Positions 1 to 7,900 of a stretch of DNA of 64,000 bases are shown in pieces (positions within the stretch are counted from its first letter, which is position 1; each line of letters opens with the position of its first letter). The stretch covers positions 42,668 through 106,667 of the forward strand of contig NZ_WASP01000010.1 of NCBI RefSeq assembly GCF_009712225.1, given 5' to 3'. Position numbers and translations under genes: made by a program. This stretch comes from Desulfovibrio sp. (GTDB lineage: Bacteria; Desulfobacterota; Desulfovibrionia; Desulfovibrionales; Desulfovibrionaceae). The notes beneath the pieces were generated by a model. That model was not told where the DNA came from and searched no databases. It saw nothing but the letters and a program-made list of their open reading frames with translations.

Positions 1-30
1 CAGCCCCCGGGCCCCTCCCCCCCCCCGGAC
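1..30. repeat. C-rich tract with a run of ten C before tRNA-Trp
   Basis: Positions 12-26 read C4-T-C10, directly after a short CCCCCGGGCCCC palindrome and about ten bases before the tRNA. It is not coding in any frame I would accept. A second, longer C/G homopolymer lies near 52.17 kb. The run could be part of a GC hairpin whose other half is outside the window, or a spot where assembly or base calling is weak. Confidence 0.5.
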
Positions 31-37
31 GGTGTGC

Positions 38-114
38 AGGGCAGTAGCTCTAACGGCTAGAGCGGCGGTCTCCAAAACCGCATGTTGGGGGTTCGAATCC
101 CTCCTGCCCTGCCA
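38..114 (+). tRNA. tRNA-Trp (anticodon CCA)
   Basis: A full cloverleaf can be folded by eye. The acceptor stem pairs 38-44 with 104-110, G111 is the discriminator, and CCA at 112-114 is genome-encoded. The anticodon stem is 65-69 with 77-81, and the anticodon CCA is at 72-74, which reads UGG. The T arm carries the GTTCGAATC loop. It sits 22 bases before secE, a common bacterial order (tRNA-Trp, secE, nusG), so it is probably processed from a transcript shared with secE. Confidence 0.97.
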
Positions 115-136
115 TTTTTTATCTCCGGATTACACC

Positions 137-376
137 ATGGCAAAAAAACAAGCTCAAGCTGCCGACCTTAAGGCTGACAAAGGCCCCAACCCTGTCGTAC
201 GGTTTACACGCTACGTTGAGGATGCCAAGGCCGAATTGCGCAAAGTTACCTGGCCCACATTGCAGGAAACGCGCAAAGCCACCTTGGCTGTTTTGGGTTT
301 TGTAGCCGTGATGGCTGTCATCCTGGGGCTGGTGGACTTTGGTCTGTCTACCCTGATCAAGACCCTACTGTCCTGA
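137..376 (+). CDS. secE: Preprotein translocase subunit SecE
   Basis: This 79-residue protein is the small essential subunit of the SecYEG translocon in the inner membrane. The N-terminal part is charged and cytosolic, followed by the family signature around residues 28-45 (AKAELRKVTWPT, the conserved amphipathic helix) and one transmembrane helix at about residues 50-75. The length is typical of the single-span SecE of most bacteria, unlike the three-span form of E. coli. The frame is open upstream through the tRNA, but the ATG at 137 is the only start that gives a SecE N-terminus. nusG follows eight bases after the stop, the usual gene order. Confidence 0.96.
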   Translation: MAKKQAQAADLKADKGPNPVVRFTRYVEDAKAELRKVTWPTLQETRKATLAVLGFVAVMAVILGLVDFGLSTLIKTLLS

Positions 377-384
377 AGGCCAAT

Positions 385-957
385 ATGAAAGACCCTGTTA
401 TCGACGAAACTTCCGAGCTCTGCAAAAAGGCTCGCTGGTACATCGTGCACACCTACTCTGGTTTTGAGCAGCGTGTGCAGAAGACCATTAACGAGTTGCG
501 CCGCACCGGGCAGGATGAGGGGCTTATTGAGGAAGTTGTGGTTCCCACGGAAAAGGTTATCGAACCTACCAAGGGCGGCCAGCAGCGTACCTCTACTCGC
601 AAGTTCTACCCCGGGTATGTCATGGTACGCATGACCATGACGGATCTTTCCTGGCATCTGGTTCAGTCCATCCCCAAGGTCACGGGTTTTGTGGGCGGTA
701 AAAACCGTCCTACCCCAATGCGCGAAAGCGAAGCCCAGCGCATTCTCGATCTCATGGAATCGCGCCAGGAAACGCCAAGGCCCAAGTTCAACTTTGACCG
801 CGGCGACGAAGTACGCGTTATTGAAGGACCGTTTGGCGGTTTCAATGGCGTTGTGGAAGACGTCAACTACGACAAGGGGAAACTGCGCGTTTCCGTTTCC
901 ATTTTTGGGCGTCAAACCCCTGTGGAACTGGATTTCGTACAGGTATCCAAAGGTTAA
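385..957 (+). CDS. nusG: Transcription termination/antitermination factor NusG
   Basis: The 190-residue protein has the NusG N-terminal (NGN) domain at about residues 15-125, beginning with the family pattern ARWYIVHTYSGFE and including FYPGYVMVRM. The C-terminal KOW domain lies at about 140-188 (GDEVRVIEGPFGGFNGVVED). NusG binds RNA polymerase over the main channel and links it to Rho or to the ribosomal protein S10. It starts eight bases after secE and precedes rplK, so it belongs to the secE-nusG-rplKAJL cluster. The residues ahead of the NGN domain are slightly longer than in E. coli NusG, but nothing suggests a different start. Confidence 0.97.
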   Translation: MKDPVIDETSELCKKARWYIVHTYSGFEQRVQKTINELRRTGQDEGLIEEVVVPTEKVIEPTKGGQQRTSTRKFYPGYVMVRMTMTDLSWHLVQSIPKVTGFVGGKNRPTPMRESEAQRILDLMESRQETPRPKFNFDRGDEVRVIEGPFGGFNGVVEDVNYDKGKLRVSVSIFGRQTPVELDFVQVSKG

Positions 958-1023
958 TGACTTGCCACCGCGCAGTTGTGGTTTTGCCATAATCAGCGCG
1001 AGCAGCGATGAAGGATAACGAAA

Positions 1024-1446
1024 ATGGCCAAGAAAGAAGTTGCCAAAATCAAACTGCAGATCCCCGCAGGCGCGGCTAACCCCTCGCCGCCGGTGGGTCC
1101 CGCTTTGGGTCAGCATGGCCTGAACATCATGGGTTTCTGCAAGGAATTCAATGCCCGCACCATGGAACAGAAGGGCACCATCATTCCTGTGGTTATCACC
1201 GTGTATGCTGACCGCTCTTTCACCTTCATCACCAAGACCCCCCCGGCCTCGGTGCTGATCATGAAAGCCGCAAAAATCGAAAAGGGCTCTGGCGAACCCA
1301 ACCGTAACAAGGTCGGCAGCCTGTCCATGGCGCAGATCGAAGAAATCGCCAAGCTGAAACTGCCCGACCTGAATGCTGCCAGCATTGAATCTGCTGTGAA
1401 GACCATTGCTGGTACTGCTCGCAGCATGGGCATTGACGTAAAGTAA
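1024..1446 (+). CDS. rplK: 50S ribosomal protein L11
   Basis: L11 is a 140-residue protein of the GTPase-associated centre of the large subunit, where it binds 23S rRNA together with L10 and L7/L12. The start [16 protein letters not shown] and the proline-rich [22 protein letters not shown] segment at about residues 18-40 are diagnostic. The C-terminal RNA-binding domain ends with the expected [10 protein letters not shown]. The length is normal. It follows nusG after 66 bases and is separated from rplA by 180 bases containing hairpins. Confidence 0.98.
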   Translation: MAKKEVAKIKLQIPAGAANPSPPVGPALGQHGLNIMGFCKEFNARTMEQKGTIIPVVITVYADRSFTFITKTPPASVLIMKAAKIEKGSGEPNRNKVGSLSMAQIEEIAKLKLPDLNAASIESAVKTIAGTARSMGIDVK

Positions 1447-1464
1447 GGCTCTTCATGATGCCGT

Positions 1465-1600
1465 GAGCGCCCAAGGGCGCTCGTTACATATACGGCACTT
1501 TGCCTTACCAGGCTGCCCAGCATGAGCCACCGGCCAATGCACTGCAGCCATCGTTGAAATCAATTGTACTGCCGCCTTTGCGCAAGACAAAGTTCGGCAG
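1465..1600 (+). promoter_or_regulatory. Structured leader ahead of rplA (possible L1 autoregulation region)
   Basis: Two inverted repeats lie between rplK and rplA. One is a perfect 8-bp hairpin at 1465-1472/1475-1482 with only AA between the arms. The second is CTGCCG (1569-1574) with CTTTG (1576-1580) against CAAAG (1588-1592) with CGGCAG (1595-1600), ending just before the ribosome binding site of rplA. In many bacteria L1 represses its own message by binding a leader structure near this point. Whether this one is an L1 site is only inferred from its position. Confidence 0.35.
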
Positions 1601-1626
1601 GAGATGCAAAACGAAAGGATTATCCC

Positions 1627-2334
1627 ATGCCCAAACATGGCAAGAATTTCCGCAAGGTTCTTGAAGGTAGCAATCTCCAGGAACGTCTCAGCATTGAAGA
1701 CGCCGTCAGCAAATCGCTTGGCGCATCCTTTGCCAAATTTGATGAAACCGTCGACGTGGCTGTTCGCCTTGGCGTTGACCCCAAATATTCTGATCAGATG
1801 GTTCGCGGCGCTGTGACCCTGCCCAATGGGCTTGGCAAGACCGTTCGCGTGGCCGTTTTCTGTAAGGGTGAGAAGCAGGCTGAAGCCCGTGAAGCCGGTG
1901 CCGACGTTGTGGGCGCTGAAGATCTGGTGGCAAAGGTCAAGGAAGGCTGGCTGGAATTTGACGCCGCCGTCGCCACCCCCGACGTCATGGCCCTTGTTGG
2001 TCAGATTGGTCGCGTGCTTGGCCCCCGTGGTCTTATGCCCAACGCCAAGACCGGCTCGGTTACCTTTGATGTGACCAAGGCCGTTACCGAACTCAAGGCT
2101 GGCCGCGTGGACTTCAAGGTTGACAAGGCTGGCGTGCTGCACGCTCCCCTTGGCAAGGTTTCCTTTGGTCCCGAAAAGATCCTGGGCAACCTCAAGGCCC
2201 TGCTTGACGCCGTCAACCGCCTTAAGCCTTCTGCCGCCAAGGGCGCTTACATGCTCTCCATGGCAGTGTCCACCACCATGGGCCCCGGCTTCAAGGTTGA
2301 CATGACTCAGGTTAAAAAATTTCTTGAGGGCTAA
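1627..2334 (+). CDS. rplA: 50S ribosomal protein L1
   Basis: L1 forms the mobile stalk near the ribosomal E site and often represses translation of its own operon. The 235-residue product starts [11 protein letters not shown] and contains the family pattern [15 protein letters not shown] at about residues 138-153, plus the C-terminal domain I segment [21 protein letters not shown]. The frame is open further upstream, but the ATG at 1627 matches the conserved N-terminus and follows a good ribosome binding site (GAAAGGA). Length and domain content are normal. Confidence 0.97.
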   Translation: MPKHGKNFRKVLEGSNLQERLSIEDAVSKSLGASFAKFDETVDVAVRLGVDPKYSDQMVRGAVTLPNGLGKTVRVAVFCKGEKQAEAREAGADVVGAEDLVAKVKEGWLEFDAAVATPDVMALVGQIGRVLGPRGLMPNAKTGSVTFDVTKAVTELKAGRVDFKVDKAGVLHAPLGKVSFGPEKILGNLKALLDAVNRLKPSAAKGAYMLSMAVSTTMGPGFKVDMTQVKKFLEG

Positions 2335-2346
2335 GCTCTCAAGGTT

Positions 2347-2372
2347 GTGGGCACTCTGCAAAGAGTGCCCAC
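2347..2372 (+). other. Perfect hairpin between rplA and the L10 leader
   Basis: GTGGGCACTCT (2347-2357) and AGAGTGCCCAC (2362-2372) pair perfectly around a GCAA loop. There is no T run after it (TATCTGTCT follows), so it is a poor intrinsic terminator. It may be an RNA processing or stability element that separates the rplKA and rplJL parts of the transcript. Confidence 0.5.
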
Positions 2373-2490
2373 TATCTGTCTAAGGAAACGGAATTCGAGT
2401 CGAAGACGGCAGGTGAGCGAAAGCTCTTAATACCCTGTCTAGACACATCTTCTTTGGCTCGGCATTCCACCTGGCAACCCCGAACGTGAG
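2373..2490 (+). promoter_or_regulatory. Ribosomal protein L10 leader of rplJL
   Basis: The 130 bases before rplJ contain the pattern I associate with L10 leaders: CGAAGACGGCAGGTG, a short GAGCGAAAGCTC hairpin, then TTAATACCCTGTC. L10, or its complex with L7/L12, binds such a leader through a kink-turn-like fold and represses rplJL translation. The assignment rests on position and partial motif match. A covariance-model search would settle it. Confidence 0.6.
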
Positions 2491-2499
2491 AGGTATCAC

Positions 2500-3024
2500 G
2501 TGAACAGGTCTGGAAAAGCCGCTATAATTGAAGCCGTTAAGGCCCGTGCCGACAAAGCTTCTTTTGCGGTTATCACGGACTTCAAGGGCATGACGGTGGA
2601 AGAGCTGACGAACCTGCGTGTTGCCCTGCGTAATGCAGGCGGCGAGTATCTCGTCGTTAAAAACACGCTGGCCCGAATTGCTCTGACCGACGGTACGCAC
2701 GACGCTATCAAGGACAAGTTCCATGATAACTGCGGCGTGGCCTTTGGGTTCGATGACCCCGTGGCGGTGGCCAAGGCGCTCAGCGATTTCGCCAAGCAAA
2801 GCAAGCTCTTTGAGCTGCGTTGCGCCAGCCTGGACGGCAAGGCTATGGACGCCGCCCAGATTGACGCTCTGGCCAAGCTGCCCGGTAGGGAACAGCTCCT
2901 CGGCCAGTTGCTCGGCACCATGAACGCCGTGCCCACCAACTTTGTTTCGCTGTTCGCCAACATGGTGCGTGGCCTGCTTTATGCCCTCAAGGGCATCGAA
3001 GATCAGAAAGCCAACGCCGCGTAG
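2500..3024 (+). CDS. rplJ: 50S ribosomal protein L10
   Basis: L10 anchors the L7/L12 dimers to the GTPase-associated centre. The 174-residue protein begins [16 protein letters not shown] from a GTG start at 2500, which follows GAGAGG at 2488-2493. The conserved segments [20 protein letters not shown] and [13 protein letters not shown] are present, and the C-terminal helix that binds L7/L12 ends in a short acidic/basic tail. The use of GTG fits a tightly regulated start just after the L10 leader. rplL follows 51 bases later, as in nearly all bacteria. Confidence 0.96.
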   Translation: MNRSGKAAIIEAVKARADKASFAVITDFKGMTVEELTNLRVALRNAGGEYLVVKNTLARIALTDGTHDAIKDKFHDNCGVAFGFDDPVAVAKALSDFAKQSKLFELRCASLDGKAMDAAQIDALAKLPGREQLLGQLLGTMNAVPTNFVSLFANMVRGLLYALKGIEDQKANAA

Positions 3025-3075
3025 CGATCAACCATCGAATTATTTGCACTCAAGCCAAAGATCAGGAGACTTATC

Positions 3076-3456
3076 ATGGCCGTTACCAAAGAAGAAGTTG
3101 TTGAATTTATCTCCAATATGACCGTTCTCGAACTCTCTGAGTTCATCAAGGAACTGGAAGAAAAGTTCGGTGTGTCCGCTGCCGCTCCTGCCGCCGCCAT
3201 GGTTATGGCTGCTCCCGCCGCCGCTGCTGAAGCCGCTGAAGAAAAGACCGAATTCGACGTTATCCTGAAGGAAGCTGGCGCCAACAAGATCGGCGTCATC
3301 AAGGTTGTGCGCGCTCTGACCAGCCTTGGCCTCAAGGAAGCCAAGGAAAAGGTTGACGGCGCCCCCGCTACCCTGAAGGAAGGCGTGTCCAAGGAAGAAG
3401 CCGAAGACGCCAAGAAGCAGCTCACCGAAGCTGGCGCCACCGTCGAAATCAAGTAA
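3076..3456 (+). CDS. rplL: 50S ribosomal protein L7/L12
   Basis: The 126-residue protein forms the multimeric stalk that recruits translation GTPases. Residues 1-33 are the dimerisation domain, residues 35-57 are an Ala/Pro-rich hinge ([20 protein letters not shown]), and the C-terminal domain carries the conserved [21 protein letters not shown] and [13 protein letters not shown] segments. Size and domain order are normal. A strong intrinsic terminator lies 24 bases after the stop, and rpoB does not follow, which is discussed as a finding. Confidence 0.98.
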   Translation: MAVTKEEVVEFISNMTVLELSEFIKELEEKFGVSAAAPAAAMVMAAPAAAAEAAEEKTEFDVILKEAGANKIGVIKVVRALTSLGLKEAKEKVDGAPATLKEGVSKEEAEDAKKQLTEAGATVEIK

Positions 3457-3480
3457 GTTCGGTTTTACCGTACTTTTTGG

Positions 3481-3510
3481 GGCGGAACCTTCGGGTTCCG
3501 CCTTTTTTTT
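3481..3510 (+). terminator. Intrinsic terminator after rplL
   Basis: GGCGGAACC (3481-3489), a TTCG tetraloop, and GGTTCCGCC (3494-3502) form a perfect 9-bp stem followed by eight T. This is a textbook Rho-independent terminator closing the secE-rplL transcript, or an attenuator if anything downstream were still part of the unit. Confidence 0.95.
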
Positions 3511-3525
3511 GTCTTTTCACACAAT

Positions 3526-4017
3526 TCACATGCGCATTTTTTCCGTATACCAGCCTGATTGAATGCCAGTCAGATCATTACTTCGCCTTGGGTCTAGCAA
3601 AACTGCGCCCTGATAGTTAAGGCTTCTGACCGCAGCCAACGAATTTCTCCGCCTCGCTTGTGCTTCACTCTGCAAATATGCAGCTGCACACCTTCGTGCC
3701 AGCTCTTGCACAAAAGCCATTCCTGCATGGCTCGTCATGGCGATTGCACCTCGCCCAAATTTTTCCAAACGAATGGTTCCATGGCCGGTCTGAGCAGCAA
3801 ACAGGCAGTACATCAGCCCTGTTTTGCCTCCATTTGCTGCACTATTGACGGGGATAGGCAAAAGCTGTGGGTACTGAGCTTTCTGATGATCGTACCCGCT
3901 ATGTTGACATAGCGTGATGTTCTGATACCCATTAGGATATATCTGTTTTTTTCCTTCCACTCGTGCCTTTGAGAATTTTGTTCGACCAGGGGCCTCTTGA
4001 TTCACGGTCACCGCCAA
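3526..4017 (-). CDS. Doubtful open frame, possibly a gene remnant
   Basis: The only long frame in the 518-base stretch between the rplL terminator and the cytochrome gene runs on the minus strand for 163 codons. I recognise no family. It has no signal peptide, no clear domain and no convincing ribosome binding site at its first ATG. The stretch looks less GC-rich than the neighbouring operons. It could be non-coding, or the decayed remains of a gene left where the ribosomal and rpoBC parts became separated. I list it so the gap is documented, not because I believe it is expressed. Confidence 0.2.
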   Translation of the reverse strand: MAVTVNQEAPGRTKFSKARVEGKKQIYPNGYQNITLCQHSGYDHQKAQYPQLLPIPVNSAANGGKTGLMYCLFAAQTGHGTIRLEKFGRGAIAMTSHAGMAFVQELARRCAAAYLQSEAQARRRNSLAAVRSLNYQGAVLLDPRRSNDLTGIQSGWYTEKMRM

Positions 4018-4028
4018 CCGGAGCCGCC

Positions 4029-4889
4029 ATGAACAACCGTAATCTTCTGTATGCTCTCGCTCTCTGCTGTATCCTGCTCGCTTTTGGAGCCTGGATACTC
4101 GGTTTCTTCCATTACAGTGCGCCTGTGCGGCAAAGCCCGGCGGCCCAGGTGCTGCCCAACCTTCAAAACGCCCCCGCTGCAGAGCTCAAATATGCCCCTC
4201 CCCGACCGCAAGACGCGCCAGAATCCATCAGGGAGGCGGTCATGCTCGGCTTTAACATCATAAACGACACGGCCCAGTATGCATCAAAGCATGTGGGCAA
4301 TGAGCTGGCCTGCGCCACCTGTCACCTGGAGGGAGGCACCAGCAAGGCGTCCATATCTCTTGTGGGCGCTGCGGCAACGTATCCGCGTTTTTCCGCCAAC
4401 CACGGTACCAGCATTGATCTTGCGCAAAAGGTGCAAGACTGTTTTGCCCGCAACCTCAACGCAACCCCACCGGCCCACGACAGCCGCGAGATGCAGGCTG
4501 TGCTTGCCTACCTGCAATGGATTTCAAAAGATATCCCCGTATATGCCAGCCTGCCCTGGGCCTTGCCCGGCAAACTTGATACTTCTCACAAGCCCGATGC
4601 CGCCGCTGGCGAAAAAGTTTACGCCGAAAGCTGCGCCGCATGTCATGGTGATGCAGGCGACGGCTCTCCGCCGTTATGGGGCAAGGGAGCCTATTCCGAT
4701 GGCTCGCCCCTGCACAATGTGGACACCTTTGCCGTTTTTACCCACCGCTTTATGCCGCCAGAGGCAGCCACTCTCACGCCAGAGCAGTCACTTGATGTTG
4801 CGGCCTACGTAGACGGTCAGCCCCGCCCGCACTTTGCACCAGCACAATCTCACGGCGACGCAGGACAAAAGTCGCCACAAGGAAAGTAG
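4029..4889 (+). CDS. Membrane-anchored diheme cytochrome c, TsdA-like
   Basis: The 286-residue protein has an N-terminal membrane anchor at residues 6-27 without an obvious cleavage site, then a periplasmic part with two CxxCH sites: CATCH at residues 95-99 and CAACH at 202-206. The first domain resembles the catalytic half of thiosulfate dehydrogenase TsdA. GNELACATCHLEGG is followed by QDCFARNLN with Cys138, in the place where TsdA has the unusual Cys ligand of heme 1, and by DSREMQAVLAYLQWIS. The second is a small class I cytochrome domain that could pass electrons on. The start at 4029 gives the best membrane anchor; upstream in-frame starts give no better N-terminus. The next gene begins four bases after the stop. 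Thiosulfate or tetrathionate chemistry is inferred from similarity only. Confidence 0.7.
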   Translation: MNNRNLLYALALCCILLAFGAWILGFFHYSAPVRQSPAAQVLPNLQNAPAAELKYAPPRPQDAPESIREAVMLGFNIINDTAQYASKHVGNELACATCHLEGGTSKASISLVGAAATYPRFSANHGTSIDLAQKVQDCFARNLNATPPAHDSREMQAVLAYLQWISKDIPVYASLPWALPGKLDTSHKPDAAAGEKVYAESCAACHGDAGDGSPPLWGKGAYSDGSPLHNVDTFAVFTHRFMPPEAATLTPEQSLDVAAYVDGQPRPHFAPAQSHGDAGQKSPQGK

Positions 4890-4892
4890 GCC

Positions 4893-6245
4893 ATGAACTT
4901 TCCTATTCTGCACATACCGGTGGTGGGTGATGGCATGACCATTGCTCTCAATGCCGTACTGCATGTCTGTATCAGCCACGGGCTGGCTATTGGCCTCATG
5001 GGCATGGTGGTGCTGTTTCAGACACTGACATGGAAGGGCAAGGGACAATTTTGGGCCGATATTGCCCGCAAGGTGCTGGGGCCGCTGGTGGTTATTACCA
5101 CCTCCATTGGCGCAGTAACCGGCGTTGGCATCTGGGTTCTGACCGGCAGCCTTGCACCCGAGGGCATCGGCGCGCTGATCCACCTGTTTTTCTGGCCCTG
5201 GTTTATCGAATGGTTTGCCTTCACCGCTGAAGTAATTCTGCTGCTCTACTATTATTATAACTGGGAAAAGCTGATCACCACCAGACCCGGCAAGCTGGCG
5301 GCCATCGGCTGGGCTTACGTGGCCACATCGTTTGTTTCGGCTGTGCTCATCACCGGTATTCTGGGTTTCATGCTTACGCCGCAGGGTTGGCCCTGGGCCC
5401 GCAGTTTTACCGAGGCCTATTTCAACCCCACTTTTGCGCCCCAGTGCTTTTTGCGCGTAGGTGGTGGATTTGCCATGGGCACGCTGATGATGATGGGCTG
5501 GATTGCCTGGCGCTTCACCGGCACCCCGCTGGAGCGTGGCCGGGCCTTGCGGGCATGCGGCATTGCGCTGCTGCTTTCAGTGGCCGTAACGGCTGCCGCC
5601 AGTTATGTGTATTTTTCGCGCGTTCCGTCCACCTACCTTACCCACTGGAAGTTTGCGGTCGCCACATCATACCTTTCGCAAATGCCCGACTTTCTGCCTG
5701 CCGCTAATGTGGGGGCAGTGCTGGTGCTGGTGCTGGCCGCACTGGCCGCCATGGCACGTCCCCCGGTGCTGAGCCGTCTGCTGTGCATACCGGCGCTACT
5801 GCTAAGCATCTGCTTTGTTATGGAATTTGAACGCGTGCGCGAGTTTGTTCGCGGGCCGTACCTCATGCCGGGCTATATGCACGCCAGTCAGATAACCCTG
5901 GTGGAAAGCGAGGCCATGATCGCCGAAAACCAGCCCCTGCTGCCCAGATTGCGCTGGGTCAACACCAGCGACAAGCTGCCCCCGGCAACACAGGCCGCCA
6001 GGGCGCTGTTTGCGGCCAACTGCGGCGTGTGCCATGCGGAAAGTGGCATCAACGGCATAGATCAGCGCCTTGCCGGGCGTTCTGCGGACGGCATCAACGC
6101 CATGCTGGGCATTACACAACGGCTTGCACCGTATATGACCCCCTTTGTAGGCTCGGAACAGGAACGCACCCTGCTGACAGAGTATCTGTTCCAGCTTTCT
6201 TCCAACTATTCACGCCGCAATCAGCAGGCAACGAGGGAGAAGTAG
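4893..6245 (+). CDS. bd-oxidase-superfamily-like membrane subunit with C-terminal heme c
   Basis: The 450-residue protein has about nine hydrophobic helices and then a periplasmic-type cytochrome c tail with CGVCH at residues 377-381. Helix 1 holds His24 and His29. The segment GAVTGVGIWVLTGS, and later ERVREFVRGPYLMPGYM, recall conserved parts of CydA (cytochrome bd subunit I), but I see no long Q loop. Branches of the bd superfamily with a heme c tail on this subunit and no quinol loop have been described (OR-C type), and this could be one. It is tightly coupled to the TsdA-like gene upstream and the diheme membrane protein downstream. The electron acceptor cannot be read from the sequence. 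An alternative is a quinone-reactive membrane cytochrome unrelated to oxygen. Confidence 0.55.
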   Translation: MNFPILHIPVVGDGMTIALNAVLHVCISHGLAIGLMGMVVLFQTLTWKGKGQFWADIARKVLGPLVVITTSIGAVTGVGIWVLTGSLAPEGIGALIHLFFWPWFIEWFAFTAEVILLLYYYYNWEKLITTRPGKLAAIGWAYVATSFVSAVLITGILGFMLTPQGWPWARSFTEAYFNPTFAPQCFLRVGGGFAMGTLMMMGWIAWRFTGTPLERGRALRACGIALLLSVAVTAAASYVYFSRVPSTYLTHWKFAVATSYLSQMPDFLPAANVGAVLVLVLAALAAMARPPVLSRLLCIPALLLSICFVMEFERVREFVRGPYLMPGYMHASQITLVESEAMIAENQPLLPRLRWVNTSDKLPPATQAARALFAANCGVCHAESGINGIDQRLAGRSADGINAMLGITQRLAPYMTPFVGSEQERTLLTEYLFQLSSNYSRRNQQATREK

Positions 6246-6247
6246 CC

Positions 6248-7801
6248 ATGCAGCAATGGACTGACCTTTTCCTCAATATGCCCCTGCCAGAAAACTGGAT
6301 GAAGGGCCTGCTGTTCATCACCTTTGGCCTGCACCTGCTCTTTGTGCTGCTCATGCTTGGTACGGCCATCCTGAGTCTGCTGTTCTTTTTGCGTGATCTT
6401 TTGCGGCAGCCCTCGCCCTCGCAACACTGGAACGAGCATGTGGCGCATTCGCACATGGGCCTCAAAAGTCTGGCAGTGGTGCTGGGCGTGGCCCCCCTGC
6501 TGATCATGCAGGTGAGCCATTCACAGGCGTTTTTTACGGTCACCGTGCTTTTTTCGTACTCATGGCTGGCCATTATCCCGCTGCTCATAACGGCTTTTCT
6601 GCTGTTTGACGCCTTTGCCCACAAGCTTGGCTCCACCACGTGGCTGGCCCTGGTCTGCGGGATTGTGGGCGTGGCGGCCCTGCTCACGGTGCCAGCCATC
6701 TTTACCGGGGCGCTTGCCCTCATGGAACGTCCCGCAAGCTGGGCCGACTTTGCCGCCCATGGTGTAAGCCTAGATACAGACTGGATGCCGCACTGGGTGC
6801 TGCGCTATCTGCATATCGTGGGCGCGGCTCTGGCCTTTGGCGCGGCCTTTCACCTGTTTTATTCTGCCAAAAATGATGCGCCCAAGGCAGTATTGCTGCG
6901 CAAGTGGCTTATTGGTGCTCTGGCAGTTCAGGCGATCATCGGTTTTGCACTGCTGGCAACCATTTTGCCGCAAATGTCATCACCTGTACTCACGCTTATC
7001 AGCCTTGGCGCTCTGGCCCTTGGTTCTGCCCTGTGGATACTGCGCCCCGATTCAACTGCGGCAGCTTACCGCCTGCTGGCACTGCTGCCCCTTATTTTTG
7101 TAACCATGCTGCTGGCCCGCCAGCTGCTGCAAAACGAGGCCATGGCCCCGGCACAGGCCGAGGCAACAGCCTGGCGCGCACAAAAAGCGGCAGAGCTGGC
7201 TCCCTTCAGCCAAAAAGCGCTCGATGCCTTTGCCGTCAAGCTGCGCACGGTCTACGACAACGGCGACACCATCTATGACGGCGCGTGCGAACCCTGCCAC
7301 GGTCTGGACGGACGCGGCGTAGGATCGGAATCGCACCGTCTGCGCATCCCCGCCACGGATCTGGCCGCCCTGCGCATCGACCGCGACTATGCTTACGAGA
7401 TGATCCGCGATGGCACGCCGGGCACAGGCATGCCGTATTTTCGCATGTTTGACCGTGAAAAGATTGATGCCCTGCTAGATACCCTTGACCGTCGCTTTTC
7501 CATGTTTGCGGCCACACCGCCGCCCCCGCGCGACATCAGCCCCGACTCGCTGGAGGTGTGGATAGCCGCCTGCGCCAAGTGCCATGCGGCAAACGGCAGC
7601 GTTACCGCCAGTGGCAAGGCAATGCAGCCGCCGCCGCCCGATTTCAGGCGCAGCAGCGTGACCCACGAACGCGCGCTCAAAATAATTACCGAGGGTTACC
7701 CAGGCACGGGCATGCCGGCGTACCGCAATCAGCCTGAAAAAATACGCGAAGATCTGGCCATAATCAGCAACAGTTTTCGCGCTGCCCACAACAAGAACTG
7801 A
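6248..7801 (+). CDS. Polytopic membrane protein with C-terminal diheme cytochrome c domain
   Basis: The 517-residue protein has about eight membrane helices in residues 18-290 and a soluble C-terminal part with two heme sites: CEPCH at 347-351 and CAKCH at 442-446. Each is followed by a Met in a GTGMP motif (GTPGTGMPYF and GYPGTGMPAY) that could be the sixth ligand. The helices contain several His (H29, H67, H69, H91, H125, H189) able to bind b hemes. The ATG at 6248 follows GAGGGAGAAGTAGCC, three bases after the upstream stop. With its two neighbours it forms a unit of five c-heme sites. It may be the second membrane subunit (CydA-prime or CydB-like) of a bd-type complex, but I cannot assign it to a named family with certainty. 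Confidence 0.55.
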   Translation: MQQWTDLFLNMPLPENWMKGLLFITFGLHLLFVLLMLGTAILSLLFFLRDLLRQPSPSQHWNEHVAHSHMGLKSLAVVLGVAPLLIMQVSHSQAFFTVTVLFSYSWLAIIPLLITAFLLFDAFAHKLGSTTWLALVCGIVGVAALLTVPAIFTGALALMERPASWADFAAHGVSLDTDWMPHWVLRYLHIVGAALAFGAAFHLFYSAKNDAPKAVLLRKWLIGALAVQAIIGFALLATILPQMSSPVLTLISLGALALGSALWILRPDSTAAAYRLLALLPLIFVTMLLARQLLQNEAMAPAQAEATAWRAQKAAELAPFSQKALDAFAVKLRTVYDNGDTIYDGACEPCHGLDGRGVGSESHRLRIPATDLAALRIDRDYAYEMIRDGTPGTGMPYFRMFDREKIDALLDTLDRRFSMFAATPPPPRDISPDSLEVWIAACAKCHAANGSVTASGKAMQPPPPDFRRSSVTHERALKIITEGYPGTGMPAYRNQPEKIREDLAIISNSFRAAHNKN

Positions 7802-7830
7802 TACCCGACACCGGGCATAAATAGCACCAC

Positions 7831-7867
7831 GATAAAGCCCCCGCTTACATGAAGCGGGGGCTTTATC
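7831..7867. terminator. Long perfect hairpin between convergent units
   Basis: GATAAAGCCCCCGCTT (7831-7846) pairs perfectly with 7852-7867 around ACATG, a 16-bp stem. It lies 29 bases after the stop of the heme-protein operon and 33 bases after the TAG of the minus-strand gene at 7901-8098, so it can serve both. The flanking T runs are weak in both directions. Its distance from the TAG rather than from the in-frame TGA fits the longer reading of that gene. Confidence 0.75.
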
Positions 7868-7900
7868 GTCAAAATACATCATCGCGGCCTTTCGGCCCGG

